From: Planctomycetaceae bacterium
GTDB lineage: Bacteria; Planctomycetota; Planctomycetia; Pirellulales; Pirellulaceae
Assembly (NCBI GenBank): GCA_020638975.1
Contig: JACKHN010000025.1
Coordinates: 37,070-101,069 of the forward strand
DNA: 64,000 nt
Direction: 5' to 3'
Both the position numbers and the translations under genes were made by a program. Below, piece after piece: positions 41,955-50,376 of this stretch (position 1 is the stretch's first letter; every line of letters starts with the position of its first letter). The notes under the pieces were generated by a model. It searched no databases. It was not told where the DNA came from and worked only from the letters and a program-made list of their open reading frames with translations.

Positions 41955-42320
41955 TTAAGCTTGTGAATTGGATAGAGGTTCCGGCAGCGTTTCAATTGGG
42001 CGAATCTCGACAGTGCCTTTCTTGGCAGGCGGAATTCGCTCGGCGATCGCGATTGCTTCGTCAAGGTTGTCCACGTCAATAATGTAGTAGCCACCGAGTT
42101 GTTCGGTTGTTTCGGCGAACGGGCCGTCGGTGATTTGGCGTTTGCCGTCACGCACGCGAACGCTGGTTGCAGTCGACACAGAACGAAGTGGCGACGATGC
42201 GATCCATTTGCCCTCCTTCTCGAGTTCGTCACAGATCGCCATTGACTTGAGCATGCAGTCCTTGCGCTCGTCCTCGGTCCAGCAATCCTCCGCACCGTAA
42301 ATCAGCAGCATGTACTTCAT
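41955..42320 (-). CDS. YCII/DGPF-domain protein
   Basis: This 121-residue YCII-related protein, MKYMLLIYGAEDCWTEDERK, has the DGPF motif ITDGPFAETTEQLGGYYIID at about 70-89. DGPF proteins regularly accompany ECF42 sigma factors; their biochemical role is unknown. ATG at 42320 is chosen because it starts the domain. It is the second of two DGPF genes in the cluster. Confidence 0.88.
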   Translation of the reverse strand: MKYMLLIYGAEDCWTEDERKDCMLKSMAICDELEKEGKWIASSPLRSVSTATSVRVRDGKRQITDGPFAETTEQLGGYYIIDVDNLDEAIAIAERIPPAKKGTVEIRPIETLPEPLSNSQA

Positions 42321-42333
42321 GAAATTGCCTTTC

Positions 42334-42753
42334 TTAGCTTGCGGAATCAGCTGGGGGAAATGCAGCGAAGTCCATCCACATCGGCTCCCAAACGTGACCA
42401 TCCGGGTCGATAAAACTTCGCCCGTACATAAAGCCGTGGTCTTGCGCCGGGTTGATGTCGGCGGTTCCTCCGTGCTGCTCGGCTAGTTTGGTCATCTCAT
42501 CGACTGCCTCGCGACTGTCGCAGGAGATGCACAGCGACACTTCGCTCGACGTTGCTGGCGGTATCGGACGATCGGTGAAGGTCCGCCACTTGTCGTGTGT
42601 CAACAGCATGACGTGAATCGCTTCGCTCCACACCATGCACGCTGCGGTTTCATCGGTGAACTGCGGATTGTTCTCGAAGCCGAGCGCCTCGTAAAACGCC
42701 ATCGACGCCTTGAGGTCGATGACCGGAAAGTTCACGAAAATCTTTTTCGTCAT
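42334..42753 (-). CDS. VOC-family (glyoxalase/bleomycin-resistance-like) protein
   Basis: This 139-residue VOC protein starts MTKKIFVNFPVIDLKASMAF. It contains FYEALGFENNPQFTDETAAC in the first half and GFMYGRSFIDPDGHVWEPMW in the second. The last shows the DPDGHxWE metal-site pattern of the family. It lies 13 bases upstream of the DGPF gene on the same strand and is probably co-transcribed with it. Confidence 0.9.
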   Translation of the reverse strand: MTKKIFVNFPVIDLKASMAFYEALGFENNPQFTDETAACMVWSEAIHVMLLTHDKWRTFTDRPIPPATSSEVSLCISCDSREAVDEMTKLAEQHGGTADINPAQDHGFMYGRSFIDPDGHVWEPMWMDFAAFPPADSAS

Positions 42754-42786
42754 TTCGTTTGTCCTTAAAAAACAAGTTCTTTTAGT

Positions 42787-43272
42787 TCAACCGCGAACCG
42801 CCGCCTCGATAGCAGAGACGTCGATCTTTTGCATCGTCATCATCGCATCGAAGACTCGTTTGGCGACGCCTGGATCGGGATCGGTATAGCCTTTCGTCAG
42901 GACGACGGGCGTGATTTGCCACGAGACGCCCCATTTGTCTTTGCACCACCCACACTGGCTCTCTTCGCCGCCATTGCTGACGATGGCGTTCCAGTAGCGA
43001 TCTGTTTCAGCTTGGTCGGCGGTCGCGACTTGAAACGAGAACGCCATATTGTGCTCGATACCGGGGCCGCCGTTGAGTCCGATGCAAGGAATGCCCAGTA
43101 CCGTGAACTCGACGGTCAGTACATCTCCCTTCTTCCCCGACGGAAAGTCGCCTGGCGCTCGATGCACCTCGCCGACGGAAGAATCCGGAAAGGTCTCGGC
43201 GTAGAATCGCGCCGCCTCCTCGGCGTCGCCATCGTACCAAAGGCAAATCGTGTTCTTCGCTGTTTTTGTCAT
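42787..43272 (-). CDS. PhnB-like VOC protein
   Basis: This 161-residue VOC protein of the PhnB/3-demethylubiquinone-methyltransferase-like group contains ICLWYDGDAEEAARFYAETF (9-28), GIEHNMAFSFQVATADQAET and WCKDKWGVSWQITPVVLTKG. The name 3-demethylubiquinone methyltransferase is a database label for this group; no methyltransferase motif is present. It lies in the DGPF/VOC cluster, three bases upstream of the stop of the following DGPF gene's neighbour. Confidence 0.9.
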   Translation of the reverse strand: MTKTAKNTICLWYDGDAEEAARFYAETFPDSSVGEVHRAPGDFPSGKKGDVLTVEFTVLGIPCIGLNGGPGIEHNMAFSFQVATADQAETDRYWNAIVSNGGEESQCGWCKDKWGVSWQITPVVLTKGYTDPDPGVAKRVFDAMMTMQKIDVSAIEAAVRG

Positions 43273-43275
43273 TTA

Positions 43276-43674
43276 TCAATGCTCCGTTTGGGCAACTGCG
43301 GCATCGCGAGCCGCAATCAATTTGTTGATCTGTTCGTCAGCGGGACGGATTTCAAACGGCCCCATCTTCACTCCCGGATGCTTCGACATCAGAGAAATGG
43401 CGTGCTTCACATCTCGGGCTTCTAGCAAAAGAATGCCGCCAAGCACTTCCTTCGTTTCAGCGTAGGGACCATCGGTCATGGCAACTTGTCCGTTCTTCAT
43501 CCGCAGCGTGACAGCATTGCGAGCCGAATCGAGTGCCTCACCGCCCAGAAAATGGCCCCCTTTGCGCAGCTCATCATCGTACCGAAAACACGCTTCCATC
43601 AAATGCTGACCTTCGGCTTCCGGCAGCGAATCCCATTTCCCTTCGTCGATATACCCCAGGCAAACAAATTTCAT
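43276..43674 (-). CDS. YCII/DGPF-domain protein
   Basis: This 132-residue protein is MKFVCLGYIDEGKWDSLPEA..., with AMTDGPYAETKEVLGGILLL (about 80-99) as the DGPF-type motif and HPGVKMGPFEIRPADEQINK near the end. ATG at 43674 is preferred over the open frame to 43731. It lies directly after the ECF42-type sigma gene and behind a candidate ECF42 promoter. Confidence 0.88.
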   Translation of the reverse strand: MKFVCLGYIDEGKWDSLPEAEGQHLMEACFRYDDELRKGGHFLGGEALDSARNAVTLRMKNGQVAMTDGPYAETKEVLGGILLLEARDVKHAISLMSKHPGVKMGPFEIRPADEQINKLIAARDAAVAQTEH

Positions 43675-43734
43675 CGTCCAACTCCGGTAAATTTCCAGAA
43701 ATCTCGGAGCACCTCCCGCTCCACTTTTCAACTA

Positions 43735-43761
43735 GTCGAACGGCATCTGCAGGATTCGACA
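43735..43761 (-). promoter_or_regulatory. Candidate ECF42-type promoter ahead of the DGPF gene
   Basis: On the minus strand TGTCGA (43761-43756) is followed after 17 bases by CGAC (43738-43735), about 60 bases upstream of the DGPF start. From memory, ECF42 promoters have TGTCGA at -35 and a CGA/TC-type -10, so the spacing and sequences fit. TGTCGA is not rare in this DNA, so the call rests on position. Confidence 0.5.
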
Positions 43762-43808
43762 GCGACGCCCAAAAACTTCTGTAGTTTCCGTTAACACTTT
43801 CTGAAGCT

Positions 43809-45049
43809 TCATTTTCCGCACAGACTGTCGAGCTTTTTCTTAAGAAAACGTCGCTCAGGTTCTTGCTTGGCAAGACTCAACGCCTGCCTAAACGCATCTG
43901 CAGCAGCTTCATTGTTGCCCGCTCGCCTCAACAACTCGCCGCGAGCCGCATGGGCGAGGTGGTACGTCGACAACTCGCCACGACCGATCAAAGCGTCAAT
44001 CAACACAAGCCCCACGTTCGGCCCGTCTCGCATTGCGATCGCGACGGCTCGATTGAGTTCCACTACCGGTGATGGATCGGCTTCCATCAAAACCGTGTAC
44101 AACGCCACGATCTGATTCCAGTCCGTTTCATCTGCCCTCGCGGCCTCTGCATGAACTGCGGAAATAGCGGCTTGCAATGTGTAGACGCCGAATCGTTTCG
44201 ATGCCAATGAACGTTCGACGAGTGATCGTCCTTCGGCGATTAGTCGCTGATCCCACCGCGTGCGATCCTGATCTTCGAGCAACACAATATCACCGTCTTC
44301 CGACACTCGCGACGTGCGTCGCGACTCATGCAGCAGCATCAACGCCAGCAGGCCCATCACTTCCGCGTCATGATGCAACTCCAGCAATTGCCGACACAAA
44401 CGCATTGCCTCATCCGACAAATCCCTTCGAATCATTGAACCACCGCTCGAGGCCGAGTAGCCTTCATTGAAGATCAGGTAGATTACTGACAGCACGCCAT
44501 CGAGTCGCTTAGGCAAATCGCTTAAACCGGGAATGACGAACGGAATGCCCGCGTCTCGAATCTTTGCCTTGCCACGCACGATCCGCTGGGCCATTGTCGC
44601 TGGGGCGGTGAAAATGCCTTCGCAATCTCTTCGGTTGTCAACCCGCAGACCTCCCGCAGCGTTAGCGGTACTTGCACCGTCGGGTCAATCGCCGGGTGGC
44701 AGCAAGTGAAGATCAACCGCAACTGGTCGTCTTCGATTTCCGTTGCAGCACGTTCGTCGTTAGCTTCACAAACGTCCTGCATTCGCCGCGCGACATCCGG
44801 GCCAATCTCCCGCGACTTCTTACGGCGGCGGATGATGTCGATTGCCTTGAATCGTCCTGTCGAGACGAGCCAAGTTCGAGGATTGGCGGGAACGCCGTCT
44901 GTTTCCCACTGTGCAATCGCCGCTGTAAACGCTTCCTGCATCGCTTCCTCGGCTAAGTCGAAATCTCGCAGTAGCCGAACCAGCGACGCAAAGACGCGTC
45001 GCGAGTGTGTTCGATAGAGTTCGTCCACTTGTTCCTGTTTGAAGTTCAT
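43809..45049 (-). pseudogene. ECF42-type sigma factor, frameshifted in a T-run
   Basis: The N-terminal frame (start ATG 45049) encodes sigma regions 2 and 4: MNFKQEQVDELYRTHSRRVF, DLAEEAMQEAFTAA, VCGLTTEEIAKAF. The C-terminal frame encodes MAQRIVRGKAKIRDAGIPFV and the long TPR-like extension of ECF42 factors to 43809. Around 44610 the DNA reads GCATTTTCACCGCC; adding one T would give AFFTAPATMAQR, as in family members, and would make the length (1242 bases) divisible by three. A one-base loss, slippage or programmed shift, or an assembly error are all possible. It heads the DGPF/VOC cluster. Confidence 0.82.
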
Positions 45050-45294
45050 GCCTTCGCAATCAGTTTGCACCATCGAACCGCATGAGGTTACGCCCCTCAT
45101 GCTAAGCCTGCCTTTGGAAGATGTCGTTCAATACACTCATCGTCTCGTCCACGCGGGTATTGAAAACTCTCTCAATGCGGTGGAACATTCTGATGCGGGG
45201 AGAACGTCTACAGCGTCGTCCAGTCTAAAATGTGGGATTGGTCGATTTGATTGATTTCGCGGACACATCCGTCAACACGGAAGTTTCCAGGCAA

Positions 45295-45405
45295 AAGAAA
45301 TATATCGTCCGCATCTCAGACGAAGAACGTCAAGCTTGCCAAATTGTCGTCAAGAAACCGCAAGGTACTTCCCAGAGAGTTCGCAAATCGCAAATCCTGC
45401 TAAGC
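45295..45405 (+). pseudogene. N-terminal remnant of an IS630-type transposase
   Basis: The frame encodes KYIVRISDEERQACQIVVKK followed by GTSQRVRKSQILL. This is the N-terminal start of a different IS630 subgroup from the element at 26.6 kb; intact members continue with a helix-turn-helix and a DDE domain. Here the homology ends at about 45405 and a palindrome follows 19 bases later. No start codon or catalytic part is present. Confidence 0.65.
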
Positions 45406-45423
45406 AACGCTCGCGTAATTAGT

Positions 45424-45484
45424 GGGATAGGCTTCCAGCGTGTCAGCAGCAATTCGACAGGCTGGAAGCGCTGGAAGCCTATCC
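45424..45484. repeat. Palindromic repeat, GGGATAGGCTTCCAGC family
   Basis: GGGATAGGCTTCCAGC (45424-45439) and GCTGGAAGCCTATCCT (45469-45484) are inverted copies, one mismatch apart. The spacer contains TGTC/GACA and a further partial copy of GCTGGAAG. It lies next to the transposase remnant. Confidence 0.85.
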
Positions 45485-45869
45485 TGCGTCGGAAAACCGT
45501 CAGTTATTTCACGAGCGATGCTCAAGACCGTCGCCGATGGCTCCGCGTGAACGGGTGCGAGGATCACCGAAGCTTTCAGGTCGAGTCATCCCTCAATCAA
45601 TCTTGATGATCCACATGTCGTCGACGATGCGGTGGCAATTGCACGCATCGTCGAACGTCGCCGTTCGGAACGATCGCTATCGATGCCAACTACGACCTGC
45701 TGATCATTCTACTCCGAGCGACCTCGCCTGCCGCGACCGCATGAAACGCGCTCCCTGAACGATATCACGACCGTTTTACGAGGAGCAAAGTACTTTTCAA
45801 TTGGATTCCCAATGAGCATTTGGGACGTGACTTTGGCGTTCGAGCGAACGACTCCCAGAACCTGCGAAG

Positions 45870-47186
45870 TCAAATACGCCACGGAGCTCGGTAGTCCACG
45901 GATGTTAACAGTTGGTTCGCTTCATCATCACCGATCACCCGTTCGATCGCCGCGTCCCATTGCAAGGAGCGCCCAAGTGTGTGCGAAACATATCCGAGGT
46001 GGCCTGGTGTGATACTGCGATGCGCAGTCTCGGCGGGGGCGATGCAGGCCCTTCTGGTACGAATGCAATCCAAGAAGTTGCGTGTGTGATTGTCAGAGTG
46101 ATAAACCCGTTTTGGCCCGCAATCGAAATCGAGCTTGGCTAAGCGTGAATCGGAAGCCTCTAGCTTACCGCGTTGGACGTATAACCATCCTTCGTCACCA
46201 ATGATCCTTGATCCAATCGCGTGACGACTCGCAATCGATGTTGTTACGCCAGTCTCGTACTCGCATAGAATCTCGTATTGATGTGGTGTGTTGTAAACGG
46301 AAGTCGCAGGAAACGTCCAACCGACCGCTTCGATCTTGCTCGGGCCACTTTGATCCATTCCAAGAGCCCAATGTGTGATGTCGTTGTGGTGGCCGATCCA
46401 ATCCATCAGAACGCCGCCGCCATAAGCTCGATGCCCTCGCCACCAACGATGGTGCCTTGCTCGCATGTAAGGAAGCACCGGCGCAGGGCCGCACCACATG
46501 TCATAGTCAATCGACTGGGGAGCCGGTTGCACGGTCGCATCGCCCTGCGGCTTGTCGTAACCGGGCGGCAGCCCAACTTCGACGCGTTGAACTTTGCCAA
46601 TGTGCCCATTGATGACGAGTTCCACTGCATGGCGAAAGACGGCTTCCGAGCGCTGTTGCGAACCGGTTTGAAAGACTGCGTTACGCGAGGCGACTTCGCG
46701 ATAGACCGCCTGGCCTTCGTGAAAGAGGTGCGTGACGGGTTTTTCGCAGTAAACGTCCTTGCCGGCGCGCAATGCGGTTAGCGTACATAGTGCGTGCCAA
46801 TGATCGGGTGTGGCGACGACGATAGCATCAATATCCTCACGAGCACAGACTTCGCGAAAATCGCTATACACGCTCACCGCACGCTCGGTCGTCCCCGACT
46901 TTTCTCTGGCGTAGTGTTTGTCGACCACCTGCTGCGCGGGCTCGCGACCAAATGCTTTCCCCTTGCCCCACGGATTATCACGATAGTGAAATGAATCAAC
47001 ATCGCAAACCGCGACGACCTGGGCATCTCGGTGACCGAGGAACTCTTCGAGCAGGTTGAATCCCCGCGATCCCAGTCCGATCAATCCGAGCGTGATTCGT
47101 TCGCTAGGTGCTGGTCGGCTTTCGCGACCTAACACCGTCGACGGCACGGTAGCCGCCACGGCGGCCAGAAATTCCCGACGGTGCAT
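45870..47186 (-). CDS. Gfo/Idh/MocA-family oxidoreductase, Tat-exported
   Basis: This 438-residue protein has a twin-arginine signal MHRREFLAAVAATVP. The Rossmann fold starts ITLGLIGLGSRGFNLLEEFL. DAIVVATPDHWHALCTLTAL and CEKPVTHLFHEGQAVYREVA (with the EKP motif) follow, then a C-terminal domain GGGVLMDWIGHHNDITHWAL. Such NAD(P)-dependent enzymes oxidise sugars or inositols, and the planctomycete Tat-exported forms are numerous. The frame is open to 47204 (second start). The substrate is unknown. A palindrome lies upstream. Confidence 0.93.
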   Translation of the reverse strand: MHRREFLAAVAATVPSTVLGRESRPAPSERITLGLIGLGSRGFNLLEEFLGHRDAQVVAVCDVDSFHYRDNPWGKGKAFGREPAQQVVDKHYAREKSGTTERAVSVYSDFREVCAREDIDAIVVATPDHWHALCTLTALRAGKDVYCEKPVTHLFHEGQAVYREVASRNAVFQTGSQQRSEAVFRHAVELVINGHIGKVQRVEVGLPPGYDKPQGDATVQPAPQSIDYDMWCGPAPVLPYMRARHHRWWRGHRAYGGGVLMDWIGHHNDITHWALGMDQSGPSKIEAVGWTFPATSVYNTPHQYEILCEYETGVTTSIASRHAIGSRIIGDEGWLYVQRGKLEASDSRLAKLDFDCGPKRVYHSDNHTRNFLDCIRTRRACIAPAETAHRSITPGHLGYVSHTLGRSLQWDAAIERVIGDDEANQLLTSVDYRAPWRI

Positions 47187-47350
47187 GTTATTCGTTGTAA
47201 GCATTATCTCTTCGCTGACTTGAAACGATTTTGGGCGACTGTTCCACGCGTCTTGAGTCCCATCATAACTTTTCGTCCACGCCGACGCGAACGGCGGGCG
47301 ATAGGTTATTCATGTGATAGGGCATTTCGGTATTTCAAACTGAAAGGTTT

Positions 47351-47423
47351 GTACGACGGGCCTCCGAGCCCGTCGATGGGTCTCCAGAAATCGGTTTTCG
47401 ACGGGCTCGGAGGCCCGTCGTAC
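47351..47423. repeat. Palindromic repeat, GTACGACGGGC family
   Basis: GTACGACGGGCCTCCGAGCC... (47351-47375) is exactly complemented at 47399-47423. Compared with the copies at 619 and 13743, GGCC...GGCC has become GGGC...GCCC: both sides of the stem changed together, preserving pairing. It lies between the divergent Gfo/Idh and DUF1501 genes. Confidence 0.9.
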
Positions 47424-47565
47424 ATCTTGTGCAACTTCAACAAACGAAAAGCCCTGATTAATGTCACGACAAGATTGACTCAGCGTGTTAAATCGTTGCA
47501 TAATCAGCACACCCGCCGCACATTCACGAAGTGCCCCCACCCCACACCAACTGAAAGGCTTTCCG

Positions 47566-48945
47566 ATGGCCACCAAGCAGAGGTCCTGCCCCGGACCAAT
47601 CCATCGTCGCGGCTTTCTCGAAGCCGGCACGCTTGCGATGGGAGGCCTGGCGTTGGGCGACTTGTTGCGACTGCGCGCCGAAGCGTCGGACGCTGGGCAG
47701 ACCCCGACCGATACCTCGGTGATTCTGATCTGGTTGCAAGGTGGTCCCAGTCACTTGGAGACTTACGACCTCAAGCCCGAAGCCCCGATCGACTATCGCG
47801 GCGAGTGTCGCCCGATTGAAACGAATGTTCCCGGCATCAGCGTTTGTGAACACTTGCCGGAACATGCCAAAGTCGCCGATAAATTCAACTTGATTCGCTC
47901 CATCTCGCACGGGTTCGCGAATCACGCCGGAGGCGCGGGGAGGTTCCTATCTGGCTATAACCCACTCCGCCCCCTCGATCCGTTGGCTCAATTTCCCTGT
48001 CTAGGTCCCGTCGTCTCGAAGATGCTCGAAGGACGCCGCGATCCGGCGATGCCTCGTTATGTTGGAAGCGCTAAAAATGTTTACGGAGGCGGTAGCGCGA
48101 GTCTCGGCGCGGCTTACTTGCCGTTCGTCGTGGGCAGTGATCCCAACGATCCCAAGTTCGCCGTCAACAACCTATCGTTGTCGGGAGGCGTTAAGGACCG
48201 GCTTGATGATCGGCGGACATTGCTCGACGCTTTCGACAGCGTGCGGCTGGATGTCGACCGTTCGGGTGTTGTGGATGCCATCGACAAGTACAACCAGGAA
48301 GCCGTCAATCTTTTGACCAGCGACCGGGCGAAGGAGGCTTTCGACCTCTCGCAGGAAGATCCGAAGTTGCGAGACAAATATGGCCGGCATAAATGGGGAC
48401 AGCGTGCGCTGCTCGCGCGGCGATTGGTCGAAGCCGGCACTAGCTTCGTCACCATGCAGATGCAGAACCCAGGCATCGCTGGCGGGATCGGCAATTGGGA
48501 CATTCATGCGGTGAACGGTCACTTGTTTGAGGACACACGGGCTCGTTTGCCGGTCTTCGATCGCGCGGTCGCGTCGTTGATCGAAGACCTCTATGACCGC
48601 GGGCTCGACAAGAAAGTAATGCTCATCGTTTCCGGCGAGTTCGGTCGGACTCCGCGTATTAATTCGCAAAAGGGGACTCGATCTGGCGTTATGCAACCGG
48701 GCCGCGATCACTATCCAGCCGCCATGTCGGTTCTCGTATCGGGAGGAGGAATGCAGACCGGTCAGGTGATTGGCTCGACCACCTCGAAAGGCGAACGGCC
48801 CCAAGACCGCCCGCTCGATCCGAACGATCTGTTGGCAACGATTTACCAGCATCTGGGCATCAACTACCGCGAAATGGTCCCCGATAACAGCGGTCGCCCA
48901 GTCCCACTGATTCCGCACGGGACACCTATCGCGGAACTACTTTAG
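47566..48945 (+). CDS. DUF1501 family Tat-exported protein
   Basis: This 459-residue protein of the planctomycete DUF1501 (sulfatase-like fold) family has a twin-arginine signal HRRGFLEAGTLAMGGLALGD. The core includes VILIWLQGGPSHLETYDLKP, HGFANHAGGAGRFLSGYNPL, VSGEFGRTPRINSQKG and GRDHYPAAMSVLVSGGGMQT. ATG at 47566 is preferred over the open frame from 47485. DUF1501 proteins usually pair with DUF1549/DUF1553 genes; no such partner lies beside this one. The function is unproven. Confidence 0.93.
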   Translation: MATKQRSCPGPIHRRGFLEAGTLAMGGLALGDLLRLRAEASDAGQTPTDTSVILIWLQGGPSHLETYDLKPEAPIDYRGECRPIETNVPGISVCEHLPEHAKVADKFNLIRSISHGFANHAGGAGRFLSGYNPLRPLDPLAQFPCLGPVVSKMLEGRRDPAMPRYVGSAKNVYGGGSASLGAAYLPFVVGSDPNDPKFAVNNLSLSGGVKDRLDDRRTLLDAFDSVRLDVDRSGVVDAIDKYNQEAVNLLTSDRAKEAFDLSQEDPKLRDKYGRHKWGQRALLARRLVEAGTSFVTMQMQNPGIAGGIGNWDIHAVNGHLFEDTRARLPVFDRAVASLIEDLYDRGLDKKVMLIVSGEFGRTPRINSQKGTRSGVMQPGRDHYPAAMSVLVSGGGMQTGQVIGSTTSKGERPQDRPLDPNDLLATIYQHLGINYREMVPDNSGRPVPLIPHGTPIAELL

Positions 48946-49077
48946 CCGCCCCACCGCTTGCCGCGATTCGCAATCGAGGGCGACCAATCATTGACCATTT
49001 ACCGTATCCAGGCATAGACTGGTCCGTTTGGCCTGAGGCGTTGGGCTGCAACTATCGATGCGAAGTGGAGTTAGGCT

Positions 49078-50367
49078 GTGCCAGGAACCTGTGTTATCGG
49101 ACTACAGTGGGGCGACGAGGCGAAAGGGAAGCTCGTCGACTTATTGTGTCCCCAATTTGATATCGTCGTCCGTTTCCTCGGTGGCGCCAACGCTGGCCAC
49201 ACGGTCGTCGTCGGCGATCAGACCTACAAGCTGCATCATGTGCCGAGCGGGATTTTGAATCCAGGCGTCATGAATGTCGTGACACCGGGCGTCGTGATTA
49301 ACCCGGCCACGATCTTGAAAGAGATCGATGCTCTGCTGACTCGCGACATCGAAGTCGACGCGAACCTGATGCTCAGCGATCGGGCTCACATCGTTTGCCC
49401 TTGGCACATCGCCGAGGACCAAGTGATGAATGGCCAGCCCGTGCAAGGCGAAAGCATCGGCACGACGCTTCGCGGTATCGGACCCTGCTATCGAGATAAA
49501 GTCGGCCGGTCGCATGCCATTCGACTCGGAGACCTGTACAGCAGCGACTTTCGCGAGCGGATCGAGGCGATCGTCGATGTCAAACGGCGAATCCTGTTCG
49601 GCTTAAGCGGTCAAGATGGCGGAGACTTTGGGCTCGATCCCGCAAAGATCCACGATGAATACTTGGGATATGCCGAGCGGCTTCGCAAGCATGTCACCGA
49701 TACGACGGCGTATTTGCTCGACGCTGTCGACGAAGGCAAGCGATTGTTGTTCGAGGGAGCACAAGGAGCATTGCTCGACATCGACCACGGCACCTTTCCG
49801 TTTGTGACCAGTAGCAACAGCTCTGGCGTTGGTGTTGCTTCTGGATCGGGCGTTCCTGCTCGCTCGATCGATCGCATGATCGGCGTCGCGAAAGCGTATA
49901 CGACTCGCGTCGGAGGTGGCCCGTTTCCCACGGAACAAGACAACGAGGTTGGTCAGCGGATTCGCGACCTTGGCAATGAATACGGTACGACGACAGGGCG
50001 TCCTCGCCGGTGCGGCTGGTTTGATGCGGTGGCAGTGCGTTACACAGCCCGCTTGAGCGGTGTCGATTGCTTGGCGCTGATGATGATGGATGTACTGAGC
50101 CAACTGCCCGAGATCAAGATCTGTACGGCGTACGAGTTGGACGGCGAAAAGATCAACCGCTTCCCCAGCCAGATTGTAGACCTGCGTCGCGTGAAGCCCG
50201 TTTACGAAACGTGGCCAGGCTGGGAAACAGACGTCACCAAAGTGAGGAAACTCGCCGACTTCCCCGATGGCGCTCGGCGCTATCTCGATCGCATTAGCGA
50301 ACTCGTGGGAAAACCGATCGATGTCGTGTCGGTTGGTCCGGACCGCGAGCAAACCATCTTCGACTAG
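49078..50367 (+). CDS. purA: Adenylosuccinate synthetase
   Basis: This 429-residue enzyme makes adenylosuccinate from IMP, aspartate and GTP, the first step of AMP synthesis. The P-loop GLQWGDEAKGK (9-19) is canonical. Other motifs are RFLGGANAGHTVVV, ESIGTTLRGIGPCYRDKVGR, FEGAQGALLDIDHGTFPFVT and GTTTGRPRRCGWFDAVAVRY. The start is GTG at 49078; an in-frame ATG would truncate the P-loop. It is followed nine bases later by uppS on the same strand. Confidence 0.97.
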   Translation: MPGTCVIGLQWGDEAKGKLVDLLCPQFDIVVRFLGGANAGHTVVVGDQTYKLHHVPSGILNPGVMNVVTPGVVINPATILKEIDALLTRDIEVDANLMLSDRAHIVCPWHIAEDQVMNGQPVQGESIGTTLRGIGPCYRDKVGRSHAIRLGDLYSSDFRERIEAIVDVKRRILFGLSGQDGGDFGLDPAKIHDEYLGYAERLRKHVTDTTAYLLDAVDEGKRLLFEGAQGALLDIDHGTFPFVTSSNSSGVGVASGSGVPARSIDRMIGVAKAYTTRVGGGPFPTEQDNEVGQRIRDLGNEYGTTTGRPRRCGWFDAVAVRYTARLSGVDCLALMMMDVLSQLPEIKICTAYELDGEKINRFPSQIVDLRRVKPVYETWPGWETDVTKVRKLADFPDGARRYLDRISELVGKPIDVVSVGPDREQTIFD

Positions 50368-50376
50368 ATTGTCAGA

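Larger units (their letters stand above)
45050..45869. other. Intergenic region with decayed sequences
   Basis: About 800 bases contain no intact gene. A fragment of an IS630-type transposase lies at 45295-45405 and a palindromic repeat at 45424-45484. Near 45796-45894 an open frame on the plus strand reads FNWIPNEHLGRDFGVRAND and continues to a stop; it overlaps the end of the Gfo/Idh gene and I cannot assign it. The rest shows nothing recognisable. Confidence 0.6.

Noticed and set aside
41558..42295. VOC gene starting at 42295 (245 aa)
   Set aside because: The first 120 codons are a shadow of the DGPF gene; the VOC domain begins at ATG 41935.
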